Origin: Candidatus Binatia bacterium
Lineage (GTDB): Bacteria > Desulfobacterota_B > Binatia > UBA9968 > JAJDTQ01
DNA length: 64,000 bases
Direction of reading: 5' to 3'
Assembly: GCA_022827045.1 (NCBI GenBank)
Contig: JAJDTQ010000096.1
Span: forward strand, 59,682-123,681
Made by a program: the position numbers and the translations under genes. Positions 20,151 to 27,289 of the stretch are shown piece after piece. Position 1 is the stretch's first letter, and the number at the start of each line of letters is the position of its first letter. Under the pieces are notes generated by a model. The model searched no databases and was not told where the DNA came from. It was given only the letters and a program-made list of their open reading frames with translations.

Positions 20151-21344
20151 GTGTCTACTCCGAATCGAGGCCAGCGCTGGGCGCGGCGGCTCAACTATCT
20201 GGCGGGGGCCTGCGTCGCCAGCTCCATGAGCGCGGCGACCACCTTCGTACCGCTCTACATGAAGAGCCTCGGTTCGTCCTATTTCCTCAGCGGCCTGCCG
20301 TTGGGGGTGCGCGCGGTGGGGCGCTTCACCTTCGATGCCGCGGCCATGGTGATCGCCGGCCGCCGCCTGCCGCCCCAGACCATGCTGCCCCTGGGCGTCA
20401 CCTTCACCGGCATGGCGCTGCTGGCATGCGGGCTGTTCCCGAGCGCCTATCCTGTCACCGCGGCCTTTTTCTTCATCGGCGCCGGCGTGGCATGGGTGCA
20501 GATCGCCTTGCGGCAGATCGTGTTCGAGGGGGCGGAAACCGGCCGCCGCGGACGCGCCATGGGAGTCCTGAGCCTCTTTCTCGGCTCGGGTCCCATCGTC
20601 GGCATCTTCTTCGGCGGGTTGATCTCCGAGTACTTCGGATACCGTTACCTGTTCGTCGCCGCGGCGGTGGCCGTGCTGTGGCTGCCGCTGTTGCTGGTGC
20701 GGCTTTCGCCCCGCCGCGAGCGACCCGAAGAGCAGGGGGCATCGCTACGACTACACGTGGTCCGGGAAATTCTCTCGACGCCCGGCGCGAGCCTCTTCTG
20801 CGTCTCCAGCTTCTTCTCGCTCTTCTACCAGCCCGCCCGCTCCGTGGCCCTGGCCTTTTACGCCACCGATGCGCTGGGGCTCTCCGTCAGCTCCTACGGC
20901 GCTATGCGGAGCATCAGCCAGTTGGGGAACGTCAACGGACGCTTTTTCGGCGGTCTTTGGACGGACCGGTCCGGGGTCATGGCCTGTCTGGCCAGCGGCT
21001 ATTTTATCTCGGCCGCGGGATTCGCGCTGGTTCCGTGGACCGGCACCTTCTGGTCGCTCCTGGTCGTCCACACGGCCATCGGCGCGGGCGCCGGCATGGT
21101 CAACCTGGCGAGCCAGGTGGGCATCCTGTCCATCTTCCCCTCCGCCCGGCGCGGACAGGCCCTGGCTCTCCAGCGCGCGGTGGGCGACATCGGGCTGTTC
21201 CTGGGCCCCATCGTCGTGAGCGCCGGCCTGGACGCATTCGGCTTCCTGCCCGTGTTCATGGGACTGGCCGCGCCGCCGCTGGTCTTCGGGCTGTGGACGG
21301 CGTTGGGAAGGCCATTCCCGGCCCGCCATGACCGGGCGGACTAG
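20151..21344 (+). CDS. MFS transporter
   Basis: A 397-residue membrane protein with about 12 predicted helices. The segment after helix 4 reads GRRGRAMGVLSLFLGSG and a second-half loop reads GGLWTDRSGVM, matching the charged loops of major facilitator proteins. The start is uncertain: GTG codons at 20127 and 20151 are both in frame, and neither has a strong ribosome-binding site; the later one puts the first helix at a normal distance. It probably follows the thioesterase gene on one transcript. It ends 178 bases before the convergent LLM gene, with paired repeats in the gap. Confidence 0.82.
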   Translation: MSTPNRGQRWARRLNYLAGACVASSMSAATTFVPLYMKSLGSSYFLSGLPLGVRAVGRFTFDAAAMVIAGRRLPPQTMLPLGVTFTGMALLACGLFPSAYPVTAAFFFIGAGVAWVQIALRQIVFEGAETGRRGRAMGVLSLFLGSGPIVGIFFGGLISEYFGYRYLFVAAAVAVLWLPLLLVRLSPRRERPEEQGASLRLHVVREILSTPGASLFCVSSFFSLFYQPARSVALAFYATDALGLSVSSYGAMRSISQLGNVNGRFFGGLWTDRSGVMACLASGYFISAAGFALVPWTGTFWSLLVVHTAIGAGAGMVNLASQVGILSIFPSARRGQALALQRAVGDIGLFLGPIVVSAGLDAFGFLPVFMGLAAPPLVFGLWTALGRPFPARHDRAD

Positions 21345-21380
21345 GAGCCTGTTCGAGAAAGTGAGTCGTGGTGGGGGTAG

Positions 21381-21396
21381 GGGCGACCGGTCGCCC
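21381..21396. repeat. Perfect 16-bp palindrome GGGCGACC/GGTCGCCC
   Basis: Eight bases and their exact reverse complement with no spacer, preceded by GTAGG. It matches the palindrome at 14893-14909 apart from the three-base centre there. It sits between the MFS stop and the first CCTCTCCC element. Confidence 0.7.
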
Positions 21397-21401
21397 TAGT
21401 G

Positions 21402-21436
21402 CCCTCACCCCAACCCTCTCCCAGAGGGAGAGGGGG
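21402..21436 (+). repeat. Palindromic intergenic element (35 bp)
   Basis: Same 35-bp form as 12040-12074 and 62209-62243: CCCTCACCCC, then a CCCTCTCCC/GGGAGAGGG hairpin. It faces the inverted 42-bp copy at 21451-21492, with 14 bases between, in the gap between two convergent genes. Confidence 0.9.
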
Positions 21437-21450
21437 CCAGAGCCATATAG

Positions 21451-21492
21451 CCCTCTCCCTCTGGGAGAGGGTAGCCGAAGGCCGGGTGAGGG
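21451..21492 (-). repeat. Palindromic intergenic element (42 bp), inverted copy
   Basis: Hairpin CCTCTCCC/GGGAGAGG followed by GCCGAAGGCCGGGTGAGGG, the same form as 11939-11980. With 21402-21436 it makes an inverted pair ending 29 bases before the LLM gene stop. Confidence 0.9.
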
Positions 21493-21521
21493 CCTACGGG
21501 AGTCCAGCAAGGCGTAGGGCC

Positions 21522-22463
21522 CTAACCTAGATGGGGTACGATATCCTCCGCCAGAAGCTCCACGTGCTCCATCTCGTCGAAGGCGGGATTGAGCAGCAGG
21601 TGGCGGGCCCCCGCCCGCACCACCTCGTTCAGCTTGTCGACGACCTCATGGCGGCCGCCCCAGATGCACACCTTCGAGGCCATGTCGGGGTTCCGGTAGC
21701 GGACGGCGAAAAACTCGCGCAGACGTCGCTCGGCCCGGTCGCGGTCGTCGTCGACCGCGAGGTACACGCGCTTGGAGATGGCGAAGGTCGCGGGGTCGCG
21801 TCCGGCCTCGTCGAGATATCGCGTGATCCGTTCGTACTCCTTGACGAAGCGCTCGGTGGGGGAGGAACCCGCGCCCATGAAGCCGTCGCCGAATCGGACC
21901 GCCCGCCGGAGCGCCGGTTCGGCGTGGCCGCCGAACCACAGGGGGAAGGGTTGCTGTGCGGGTTTGGGCTCCATGGCGACGTCGGTGAAGTTCCAGAACC
22001 GCCCCTCGAAGCTGACCCGCTCCTCTTGCCACAGCGCCTTCATGATCCGGATGCCTTCCACGAAACGGGTCACGCGATGCTCTGAGGTATAGCCGTAGAC
22101 CGTCTCCTGTTCCGGCCACATCCGCCCGCGGACCCCGCCCAGTCCTATGCCGGTGATAATGCGCCCGCCGCTCAACTGGTCGAGGCTCGCCAGGCTCTTG
22201 GCGAGCTGCAGGGGGTTGCGTATCACGGTCAGCAGCACCGAAGCGCCGATTTTCAGCCTGGAGGTGACCGCTGCCACGTAGGTCATCAAGGTGACCGGCT
22301 CCAGCATGGAGAAGTCGCTGAGGATGCGTTCCTGTGTCCAGAGGCTGTCGTAGTCCAGCTCCTCGGCCCGGGCCACGAACTTCTTGATGTGCCCGGAATC
22401 GACCGGTCCGTCGATGAAAACCTGCGGGATCTCGATGCCGCAGGGTATGTGGCCGTCTGCCAT
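21522..22463 (-). CDS. LLM class flavin-dependent oxidoreductase (luciferase-like)
   Basis: A 313-residue TIM-barrel flavoprotein of the bacterial luciferase / F420 reductase superfamily. Typical blocks include DYDSLWTQER near residue 36, LKIGASVLLTVIRNP near 67, and LSGGRIITGIGLGGVRG near 95, where FMN or F420 phosphate binds. PLWFGGHAEPALRRAVRFGDGFMG (near 170) is the standard central motif. Whether it uses FMN or F420 cannot be decided. An ATG at 22463 with GAGG upstream is preferred over a TTG at 22481. It lies 10 bases after the E1-beta stop, so it probably belongs to the E1 alpha/beta operon. Confidence 0.85.
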   Translation of the reverse strand: MADGHIPCGIEIPQVFIDGPVDSGHIKKFVARAEELDYDSLWTQERILSDFSMLEPVTLMTYVAAVTSRLKIGASVLLTVIRNPLQLAKSLASLDQLSGGRIITGIGLGGVRGRMWPEQETVYGYTSEHRVTRFVEGIRIMKALWQEERVSFEGRFWNFTDVAMEPKPAQQPFPLWFGGHAEPALRRAVRFGDGFMGAGSSPTERFVKEYERITRYLDEAGRDPATFAISKRVYLAVDDDRDRAERRLREFFAVRYRNPDMASKVCIWGGRHEVVDKLNEVVRAGARHLLLNPAFDEMEHVELLAEDIVPHLG

Positions 22464-22473
22464 GGGGTGAACC

Positions 22474-23442
22474 TCAAACAATGGCTTCGCGGATTGCCGC
22501 GGTGATGCGTTCTTCGGACGGCCCGATGTGTTCCTCGAGGGGCTGGCTGTACGGCACCGGCACGTCCAGCGTAGCCACCCGGCGGATGGGGCCCTTGAGC
22601 TTATCGAACCCGGTCTCCACGATGCGCGCGGCGATCTCGGCGGCCACGCCGCAGCTCTGGTGGGTCTCGTCGACGACCACCACTCGGCCGGTCTTCTCCA
22701 CCGAGGCCATGACCGTGTCGAGGTCGAAGGGCACCAGGGTCCGGGGATCCACCACCTCCACGTCGATGCCCTCGGAGGCCAGGGCCTCGGCCACGCCGAG
22801 AGCGCGGTGGAGCGCCAGCGACGTACCGATGAGGGTCACGTCGGCGCCGGCGCGTTTCACGTCGGCTTGTCCGAGAGGGATGTGGTCCGCCTCCGGCACG
22901 GGTCCCTCGGTGTCGAAGAGGCCCGAATGGTCGATGAAGACGGTGGGGTTCTCGCTCGCTACCGCGCTCTTGAGGAGGCCTTTGACGTCGCGCGGGGACG
23001 ACGGCAGCACGATTTCCAGGCCCGGACAGTTCCACAGCATGGCCTGGGGGCTGGCGGAGTGCTGCGCGGCGCCGCCGCCCCTGAGCCCGTGCAACATGTG
23101 GAACACCACCGGCGCCCGCACCTGTCCGCCGGACATGTAGAGGACATTGGCCGCCTCGTTGCATACCTGGGGCCAGGCCTCGAACAGGAAGCTTCCGGTG
23201 GTGAGGTCCACCACCGGTCTCAGGCCCGCCATGGCGGCGCCCGTGGCCAGCCCGCAGAAGCCCAGCTCGGAGATCGGCGGCGCCGCCACGCGGTCGGGGT
23301 AGGCCTTCTCGATGGCCGCGAAGTTGAGACGGTGCGGGCTCAGGCTGAAGAAAGTGCCGCCGATGAGGTGGACCCGGTCGTCCTCCTCCATGAGATCCCG
23401 CAGGGCTTCCAGCTTCGCTTCGTGGTACGCCAATTGCCGCAT
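22474..23442 (-). CDS. Thiamine-dependent 2-oxoacid/acetoin dehydrogenase E1, beta subunit
   Basis: A 322-residue E1-beta type transketolase-like subunit. ISELGFCGLATGAAMAGLRPVVDL (near residue 57) and LRGGGAAQHSASPQAM (near 120) are the characteristic E1-beta blocks; the latter matches the GGGxxHSQ-type sequence of pyruvate, acetoin and branched-chain dehydrogenases, with Ala-Gln-His here. VVVVDETHQSCGVAAEIA near 260 is also typical. It pairs with the alpha subunit encoded 14 bases upstream to decarboxylate a 2-oxoacid or cleave acetoin. No E2 or E3 gene is in the window. The start at 23442 is the first Met before the conserved region. Confidence 0.88.
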   Translation of the reverse strand: MRQLAYHEAKLEALRDLMEEDDRVHLIGGTFFSLSPHRLNFAAIEKAYPDRVAAPPISELGFCGLATGAAMAGLRPVVDLTTGSFLFEAWPQVCNEAANVLYMSGGQVRAPVVFHMLHGLRGGGAAQHSASPQAMLWNCPGLEIVLPSSPRDVKGLLKSAVASENPTVFIDHSGLFDTEGPVPEADHIPLGQADVKRAGADVTLIGTSLALHRALGVAEALASEGIDVEVVDPRTLVPFDLDTVMASVEKTGRVVVVDETHQSCGVAAEIAARIVETGFDKLKGPIRRVATLDVPVPYSQPLEEHIGPSEERITAAIREAIV

Positions 23443-23456
23443 GGCCGTCAGTCCGG

Positions 23457-24485
23457 TTAGCGGTTCTCCGCGAAAACGTCGGTTTCCGCTTCCGAAAGCT
23501 CGGGATAGGGGCTGTCGAAGGCGAAGTCCACGGCGACGTTGATCTGGTCGAGCACGGAGCGGTTCAAGGTCTCGAGCTCGGCCTTGTCCGCCTGACCGGA
23601 TTCCACCAGCTCGCGCATGAACCGCAGCACGGGATCGCTGTCCCGGTACCAGGCGCGTACGTCCTCGGGTATGCCGGACACGTCCCAGGCCAGGTCCACC
23701 GCGGTGGGCGCCTTCACCACCGGCCAGTTGGTTTCGCTGCCCGGCCACCGCACGCTGAGGGTTTCGATGAAACGCGGGCCGCCGCTCGAACGGATTGCAT
23801 CGATGCTTTCGCTCAGCGCGTCGTGGACCGCGGCGGTGTCGGTGCCGTCCACCTGCACCGCGGGAATCTTGTAGGCCGCGGGAAGGTCCGTGAGAGGGTA
23901 CACCGCCATGGTGGAGGACTGCATCGCCCCGACAGCCTTGCCGGCGCCGTACTTGCCGTTGTTCTCGCACAGGTATAGCACCGGCAGCTTCCACAGCGAG
24001 GCGAGGTTGAAGGCTTCCGGCACCGCGCCTTCTTCCAGCGCCCCGTCGCCGAACAGACACACGGCGATCTGTCCCGACGCCCGGCTCTTGGCCGCGTAGG
24101 CGGCGCCGGTCCCCAGCGGCAGAATGCCGCCCACCACGCCCGAGCACTGGAGGAATCCCAGCTCCCGCGGACTCGTGTGGAAGGATCCGCCCTTGCCGCG
24201 GTTGTAGCCGTCGCGCCGCCCCAGGATCTCGGCCAGCAGCCGGCCGGGATCGCCGCCGCGTGCCAGGACGTGGCCGTGGTTCCGGTGGGTGGAGAAAAGC
24301 AGGTCGTCGGGCTCGAGCAGCGAGATTGCCGGCACGCCGGTGGCTTCCTGCCCGATGTAGACGTGGTAGTGTCCGCGAAACCGGCCCTCCCGGTGGAGAC
24401 CGATGAGGGCCTCCTCGAAATGCCGGATGAGCAGCATCTTGCGGCATTGGGCAAGGAGTTGGGTTTTCGGCAGCGCGGGGATCAT
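23457..24485 (-). CDS. Thiamine-dependent 2-oxoacid/acetoin dehydrogenase E1, alpha subunit
   Basis: A 342-residue E1-alpha subunit. The thiamine diphosphate-binding motif begins GDGALEEGAVPEA and closes with CENN about 30 residues later, the classic GDG-(x)n-NN pattern. HVYIGQEATGVPA and FSTHRNHGHVLARG near residues 40-75 match the conserved N-terminal blocks. Acetoin dehydrogenase AcoA and pyruvate dehydrogenase PdhA look alike at this level, so the substrate is open. The ATG at 24485 is preferred; 33 more residues from an upstream in-frame start are basic and unlike the family. It is the first gene of the E1 alpha, E1 beta, LLM transcript and is divergent from the SDR operon. Confidence 0.88.
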   Translation of the reverse strand: MIPALPKTQLLAQCRKMLLIRHFEEALIGLHREGRFRGHYHVYIGQEATGVPAISLLEPDDLLFSTHRNHGHVLARGGDPGRLLAEILGRRDGYNRGKGGSFHTSPRELGFLQCSGVVGGILPLGTGAAYAAKSRASGQIAVCLFGDGALEEGAVPEAFNLASLWKLPVLYLCENNGKYGAGKAVGAMQSSTMAVYPLTDLPAAYKIPAVQVDGTDTAAVHDALSESIDAIRSSGGPRFIETLSVRWPGSETNWPVVKAPTAVDLAWDVSGIPEDVRAWYRDSDPVLRFMRELVESGQADKAELETLNRSVLDQINVAVDFAFDSPYPELSEAETDVFAENR

Positions 24486-24568
24486 GGTTCCGTGCCCTGT
24501 ATAGGCCATTGTCGCACGGTTGCCAAGACTCGTACTCCGAGGAGGGTGACGGCCGGAAAGGCGTGATT

Positions 24569-24597
24569 TGACAAGGCCTCCCAAGCGGGCTAATCAC
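24569..24597 (+). promoter_or_regulatory. Sigma70-type promoter for the SDR-thiolase-DUF35 operon
   Basis: TTGACA at 24569-24574 and TAATCA at 24592-24597 are separated by 17 bases. Transcription would begin near 24604, about 20 bases before the SDR start at 24624. The region is the divergent gap with the E1-alpha gene. Confidence 0.6.
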
Positions 24598-24623
24598 GGT
24601 GCGAGTAAGGTGAGGGAAGAGAC

Positions 24624-25370
24624 ATGACACTCGATCAAAAGGTCGCCGTAGTCACCGGAGGAGGACAGGGCCTGGGCCGCGCCATCACCCTGGCGCTGGT
24701 CCGTGCGGGCGCGAAGGCGGTGGTGGCGGACATGAACCTGGAGACCGCCGAAGCCGTTGCCGCCGAGGTCGAAGAGGCAGGCGGCGAGGCCCTGGCCGGC
24801 CAGGTGGACGTGGCGGACGAGGCGTCGGTGGCTTCCCTGCGGGACCGCGCGTTCGGCCGCTGGGACCGCGTGGACATCCTGGTCGCCAACGCCGGCATGT
24901 ATCCCCGCTCCCTGGTCGTGGAGATGCCGGAGGAAGAGTGGGACCGGGTGCTGGACGTCAACGTCGGAGGCCAGTTCCTCTGCGCCCGCGCCTTCGTTCC
25001 GGCCATGAAGCAGCGGGGCAGCGGCCGTATCATCTGCACGGCGTCGTCCATCGCCTACAAGGGACAGCCCGGCCACGCCCACTACGCCGCCTCCAAGGCC
25101 GCCACGCTCGGTCTCGTCCGCGGGCTGGCGCGGGAGCTGGCGCCCCACGGCATCACCGTTAACGCGGTGGCGCCCGGAACCGCCAACACCGCCATGCCCC
25201 GCCAGCACCGCTCCGAGGAATCCATGCGGGAACGGGGAGCCCGGGTGCCCCTGGGCCGCATCGCGGAACCGGAGGATATCGCCAACACCGTCGCCTTTCT
25301 CGCCAGCGATGCAGCCGCCTACATCACCGGGCAGACCATGGTCGTCAACGGCGGAGACTTTATGATCTGA
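24624..25370 (+). CDS. SDR family NAD(P)-dependent oxidoreductase
   Basis: A 248-residue classical short-chain dehydrogenase/reductase. The cofactor motif is VVTGGGQGLGRA (near residue 9), followed by the structural NAG as VANAGMY (near 88). The active site has Ser in CTASSIAYKG (near 139) and YAASK (Tyr153-Lys157 region). The C-terminal INTG-type end is AAYITGQTMVVNGG. Asp at the end of the second strand (VVADMN) suggests NAD over NADP. It is the first gene after a good promoter, 46 bases ahead of the thiolase-like gene. Confidence 0.88.
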   Translation: MTLDQKVAVVTGGGQGLGRAITLALVRAGAKAVVADMNLETAEAVAAEVEEAGGEALAGQVDVADEASVASLRDRAFGRWDRVDILVANAGMYPRSLVVEMPEEEWDRVLDVNVGGQFLCARAFVPAMKQRGSGRIICTASSIAYKGQPGHAHYAASKAATLGLVRGLARELAPHGITVNAVAPGTANTAMPRQHRSEESMRERGARVPLGRIAEPEDIANTVAFLASDAAAYITGQTMVVNGGDFMI

Positions 25371-25416
25371 GCTCCGGACGCGCCTCCGGAGTCCCCGACG
25401 TGGGAGGAAAGCCGTC

Positions 25417-26568
25417 ATGCTGAGAAAGAAGGTATGCCTCGTCGGCTACGGCTCGACGGAATACTCGCGGAAATCCGACCGGCCGCTGCTGTCCTACTAC
25501 GCCGAAGCCATGCAGAACGCCATGGCCCAGACCGGCATCACCAAGAAGGAGATCAATGGTTTCTCCATGGTGACCCAGGCCAGCCCCGACTACTCCCCCT
25601 ACGTGGCGGAGCAACTGGGCCTGGAGCTGGACTGGGTGCTGAACGGCGACTGCGGCGGCGCCGGCGCGGTATGCGCCATCCGGCGCGCGGCCGACGCCAT
25701 CGAGGCCGGCTACCTGGATCTTGCCTTCATCGTCGCGGGCAACGCCTTCGACAAGAACGTGGCCCATCAACGGGTGCTGGAATACCAGCGCGCCAACTAC
25801 GTGGACGTCTACGGCTACGGCGGCCCCAATACCCTGTTCGCGCTGGTGCAGCGCCGCCACATGGAGGAGTACGGCACCACCCTGGAGCAGATCGGCAAGA
25901 TCGCCGTGAGCCAGCGCTACAACGCCGGCCCCAACCCGCAGGCGCTCCTGCGCGCGCCCATGACCATCGAGGAGTACCTGAACTCACGCCTGATCTCCGA
26001 CCCCATCCGGCTCTTCGACTGCGTGATGCCGTGCTCGGGCGGCGAGTGCGTGGTGGTGGCGTCCGAGGAGCGCGCCAGGCAGATCACCGACAAGCCCGTG
26101 TACCTGGTGACCGACGCCGAGAAGATCGGCTTCCAGGCCTCCAACATGCTGCCGGACAAGACCGTCACCGGCATGAGCGTGGTGGGCCAGCACCTGTTCT
26201 CGGAGATGAGCCGCGACAACATCGACGTCCTGGCCATCTACGACGACTATCCCCTCGCGGTCATGATGCAGCTCGAAGATCTGGGCTATTGCGCCAAGGG
26301 GCAGGGCGGCCCGTTCGTCGACGAGCACGACCTCACCTTCGGCGGCGACTTTCCGGTCAACACCGGTGGCGGTGAGATTTCGGTGGGGCAGGCGGGGCTG
26401 GCCGGAGGCATGCTGCACGTGGTGGAGGCCCTGCGGCAGTTGCGCGGCGAGGCCGGAGAACGGCAGGTCAAGGCCGCCGAGACCGCCCTGGTCACGGGCA
26501 TCGGCTGGCTGTCGTACGCGCGGAACCTGAACACCACGGCCGCGCTGATCCTGGAGAGGAGGTCGTAA
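25417..26568 (+). CDS. Thiolase-like protein (SCP-x / Ltp2 type)
   Basis: A 383-residue thiolase-fold protein of the lipid-transfer (SCP-x) branch. The active-site Cys region reads NGDCGGAGAVCA near residue 88. The C-terminal loop reads NTGGGEISVGQAGLAGG, where canonical thiolases have a GHPxGA sequence, so the usual catalytic His is replaced by Gln. This pattern occurs in Ltp2-like retro-aldolases that work with a DUF35 partner, and such a partner gene overlaps its stop by one base (TAATG). It is therefore more likely a carbon-carbon lyase than a true thiolase; that is inference from motif and context. GGGAGGAAAG precedes the ATG. Confidence 0.82.
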   Translation: MLRKKVCLVGYGSTEYSRKSDRPLLSYYAEAMQNAMAQTGITKKEINGFSMVTQASPDYSPYVAEQLGLELDWVLNGDCGGAGAVCAIRRAADAIEAGYLDLAFIVAGNAFDKNVAHQRVLEYQRANYVDVYGYGGPNTLFALVQRRHMEEYGTTLEQIGKIAVSQRYNAGPNPQALLRAPMTIEEYLNSRLISDPIRLFDCVMPCSGGECVVVASEERARQITDKPVYLVTDAEKIGFQASNMLPDKTVTGMSVVGQHLFSEMSRDNIDVLAIYDDYPLAVMMQLEDLGYCAKGQGGPFVDEHDLTFGGDFPVNTGGGEISVGQAGLAGGMLHVVEALRQLRGEAGERQVKAAETALVTGIGWLSYARNLNTTAALILERRS

Positions 26569-26972
26569 TGGCCGGCAAGAGTCTGCCCGTCGTGAATCAG
26601 GTGGACCGTGAGTATTGGGCGGCAGCGGCAAAAGGTGAGCTTCGGCTTCAGAAGTGCCGGGTCTGCGGCGTGCTCCAGTTCTTTCCCCGGGCGGTCTGCA
26701 CCAGCTGCCTCAGCAGCGACCTGGAGTGGGTTCCCGTGAGCGGCAAAGGCAAGGTGCACACCTTCTCCTTGTGCCGGGTGCCCCGGAACCGCGCCTTCAT
26801 GGACGAGGTCCCCATCTGCGTCGCCGAGGTCGAGTTGGAGGAAGGCGTGCGCATGGTCACCCGCATCGTCGGCGACAACAGCGACCAGGTCACCCTGGGC
26901 GCCCCGGTCACCGTCACCTTCATGGACACCGAGGACCCGGACATCAAGCTGCCGGTGTTCGAACTGGCCTGA
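26568..26972 (+). CDS. Zn-ribbon OB-fold protein (DUF35 / ChsH2-type partner of thiolase)
   Basis: A 134-residue protein with an N-terminal rubredoxin-like zinc ribbon (CRVCG near residue 28 and CTSCLSSDLEW near residue 44) and a C-terminal OB fold (about 55-130). These DUF35 proteins form a complex with a thiolase-like protein and often an acyl-CoA dehydrogenase or hydratase, and deliver or hold the CoA ester. It overlaps the thiolase-like stop by one base, which supports a stable two-protein complex. No dehydratase domain is fused to it. Confidence 0.88.
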   Translation: MAGKSLPVVNQVDREYWAAAAKGELRLQKCRVCGVLQFFPRAVCTSCLSSDLEWVPVSGKGKVHTFSLCRVPRNRAFMDEVPICVAEVELEEGVRMVTRIVGDNSDQVTLGAPVTVTFMDTEDPDIKLPVFELA

Positions 26973-27015
26973 TTCCGTTTGGCGGGAGGTCAACAACAAC
27001 CCCACCACCAGTTTC

Positions 27016-27273
27016 ATGGCGACCGTCGAAATCTACTCCAAGTCCTGGTGTCCGTTTTGCCGGATGGCAAAGCGGCTGCTGGAGCAAAAAGGTCAGAAGT
27101 TCGTCGAGTTCGACGTCGAGCTGGACGCGGGCAAATACGATGAGATGCTGGACCGGTCGCAGGGGAGATGGACGGTCCCGGAGATCTTCATCAACGGCGA
27201 CCTCATTGGAGGGTTCGACGAGTTGCGGGCCCTGGAGGCCAGCGGACGGCTCGACGAATTGCTCGAATCCTGA
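27016..27273 (+). CDS. grxC: Glutaredoxin 3
   Basis: An 85-residue dithiol glutaredoxin with active site CPFC at residues 12-15 of SKSWCPFCRMA. The cis-proline segment is TVPEIFING near residue 53, and GGFDELRALE closes the glutathione site. It reduces disulfides or glutathionylated proteins using glutathione, in line with the class III alcohol dehydrogenase at 8165. The length is normal for GrxC (82-87). The ribosome-binding site is poor. It follows the DUF35 gene by 43 bases and may be its own unit. The stop is 16 bases from the convergent GMC gene stop. Confidence 0.93.
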   Translation: MATVEIYSKSWCPFCRMAKRLLEQKGQKFVEFDVELDAGKYDEMLDRSQGRWTVPEIFINGDLIGGFDELRALEASGRLDELLES

Positions 27274-27289
27274 GCCCTTCGAAGTTCCC

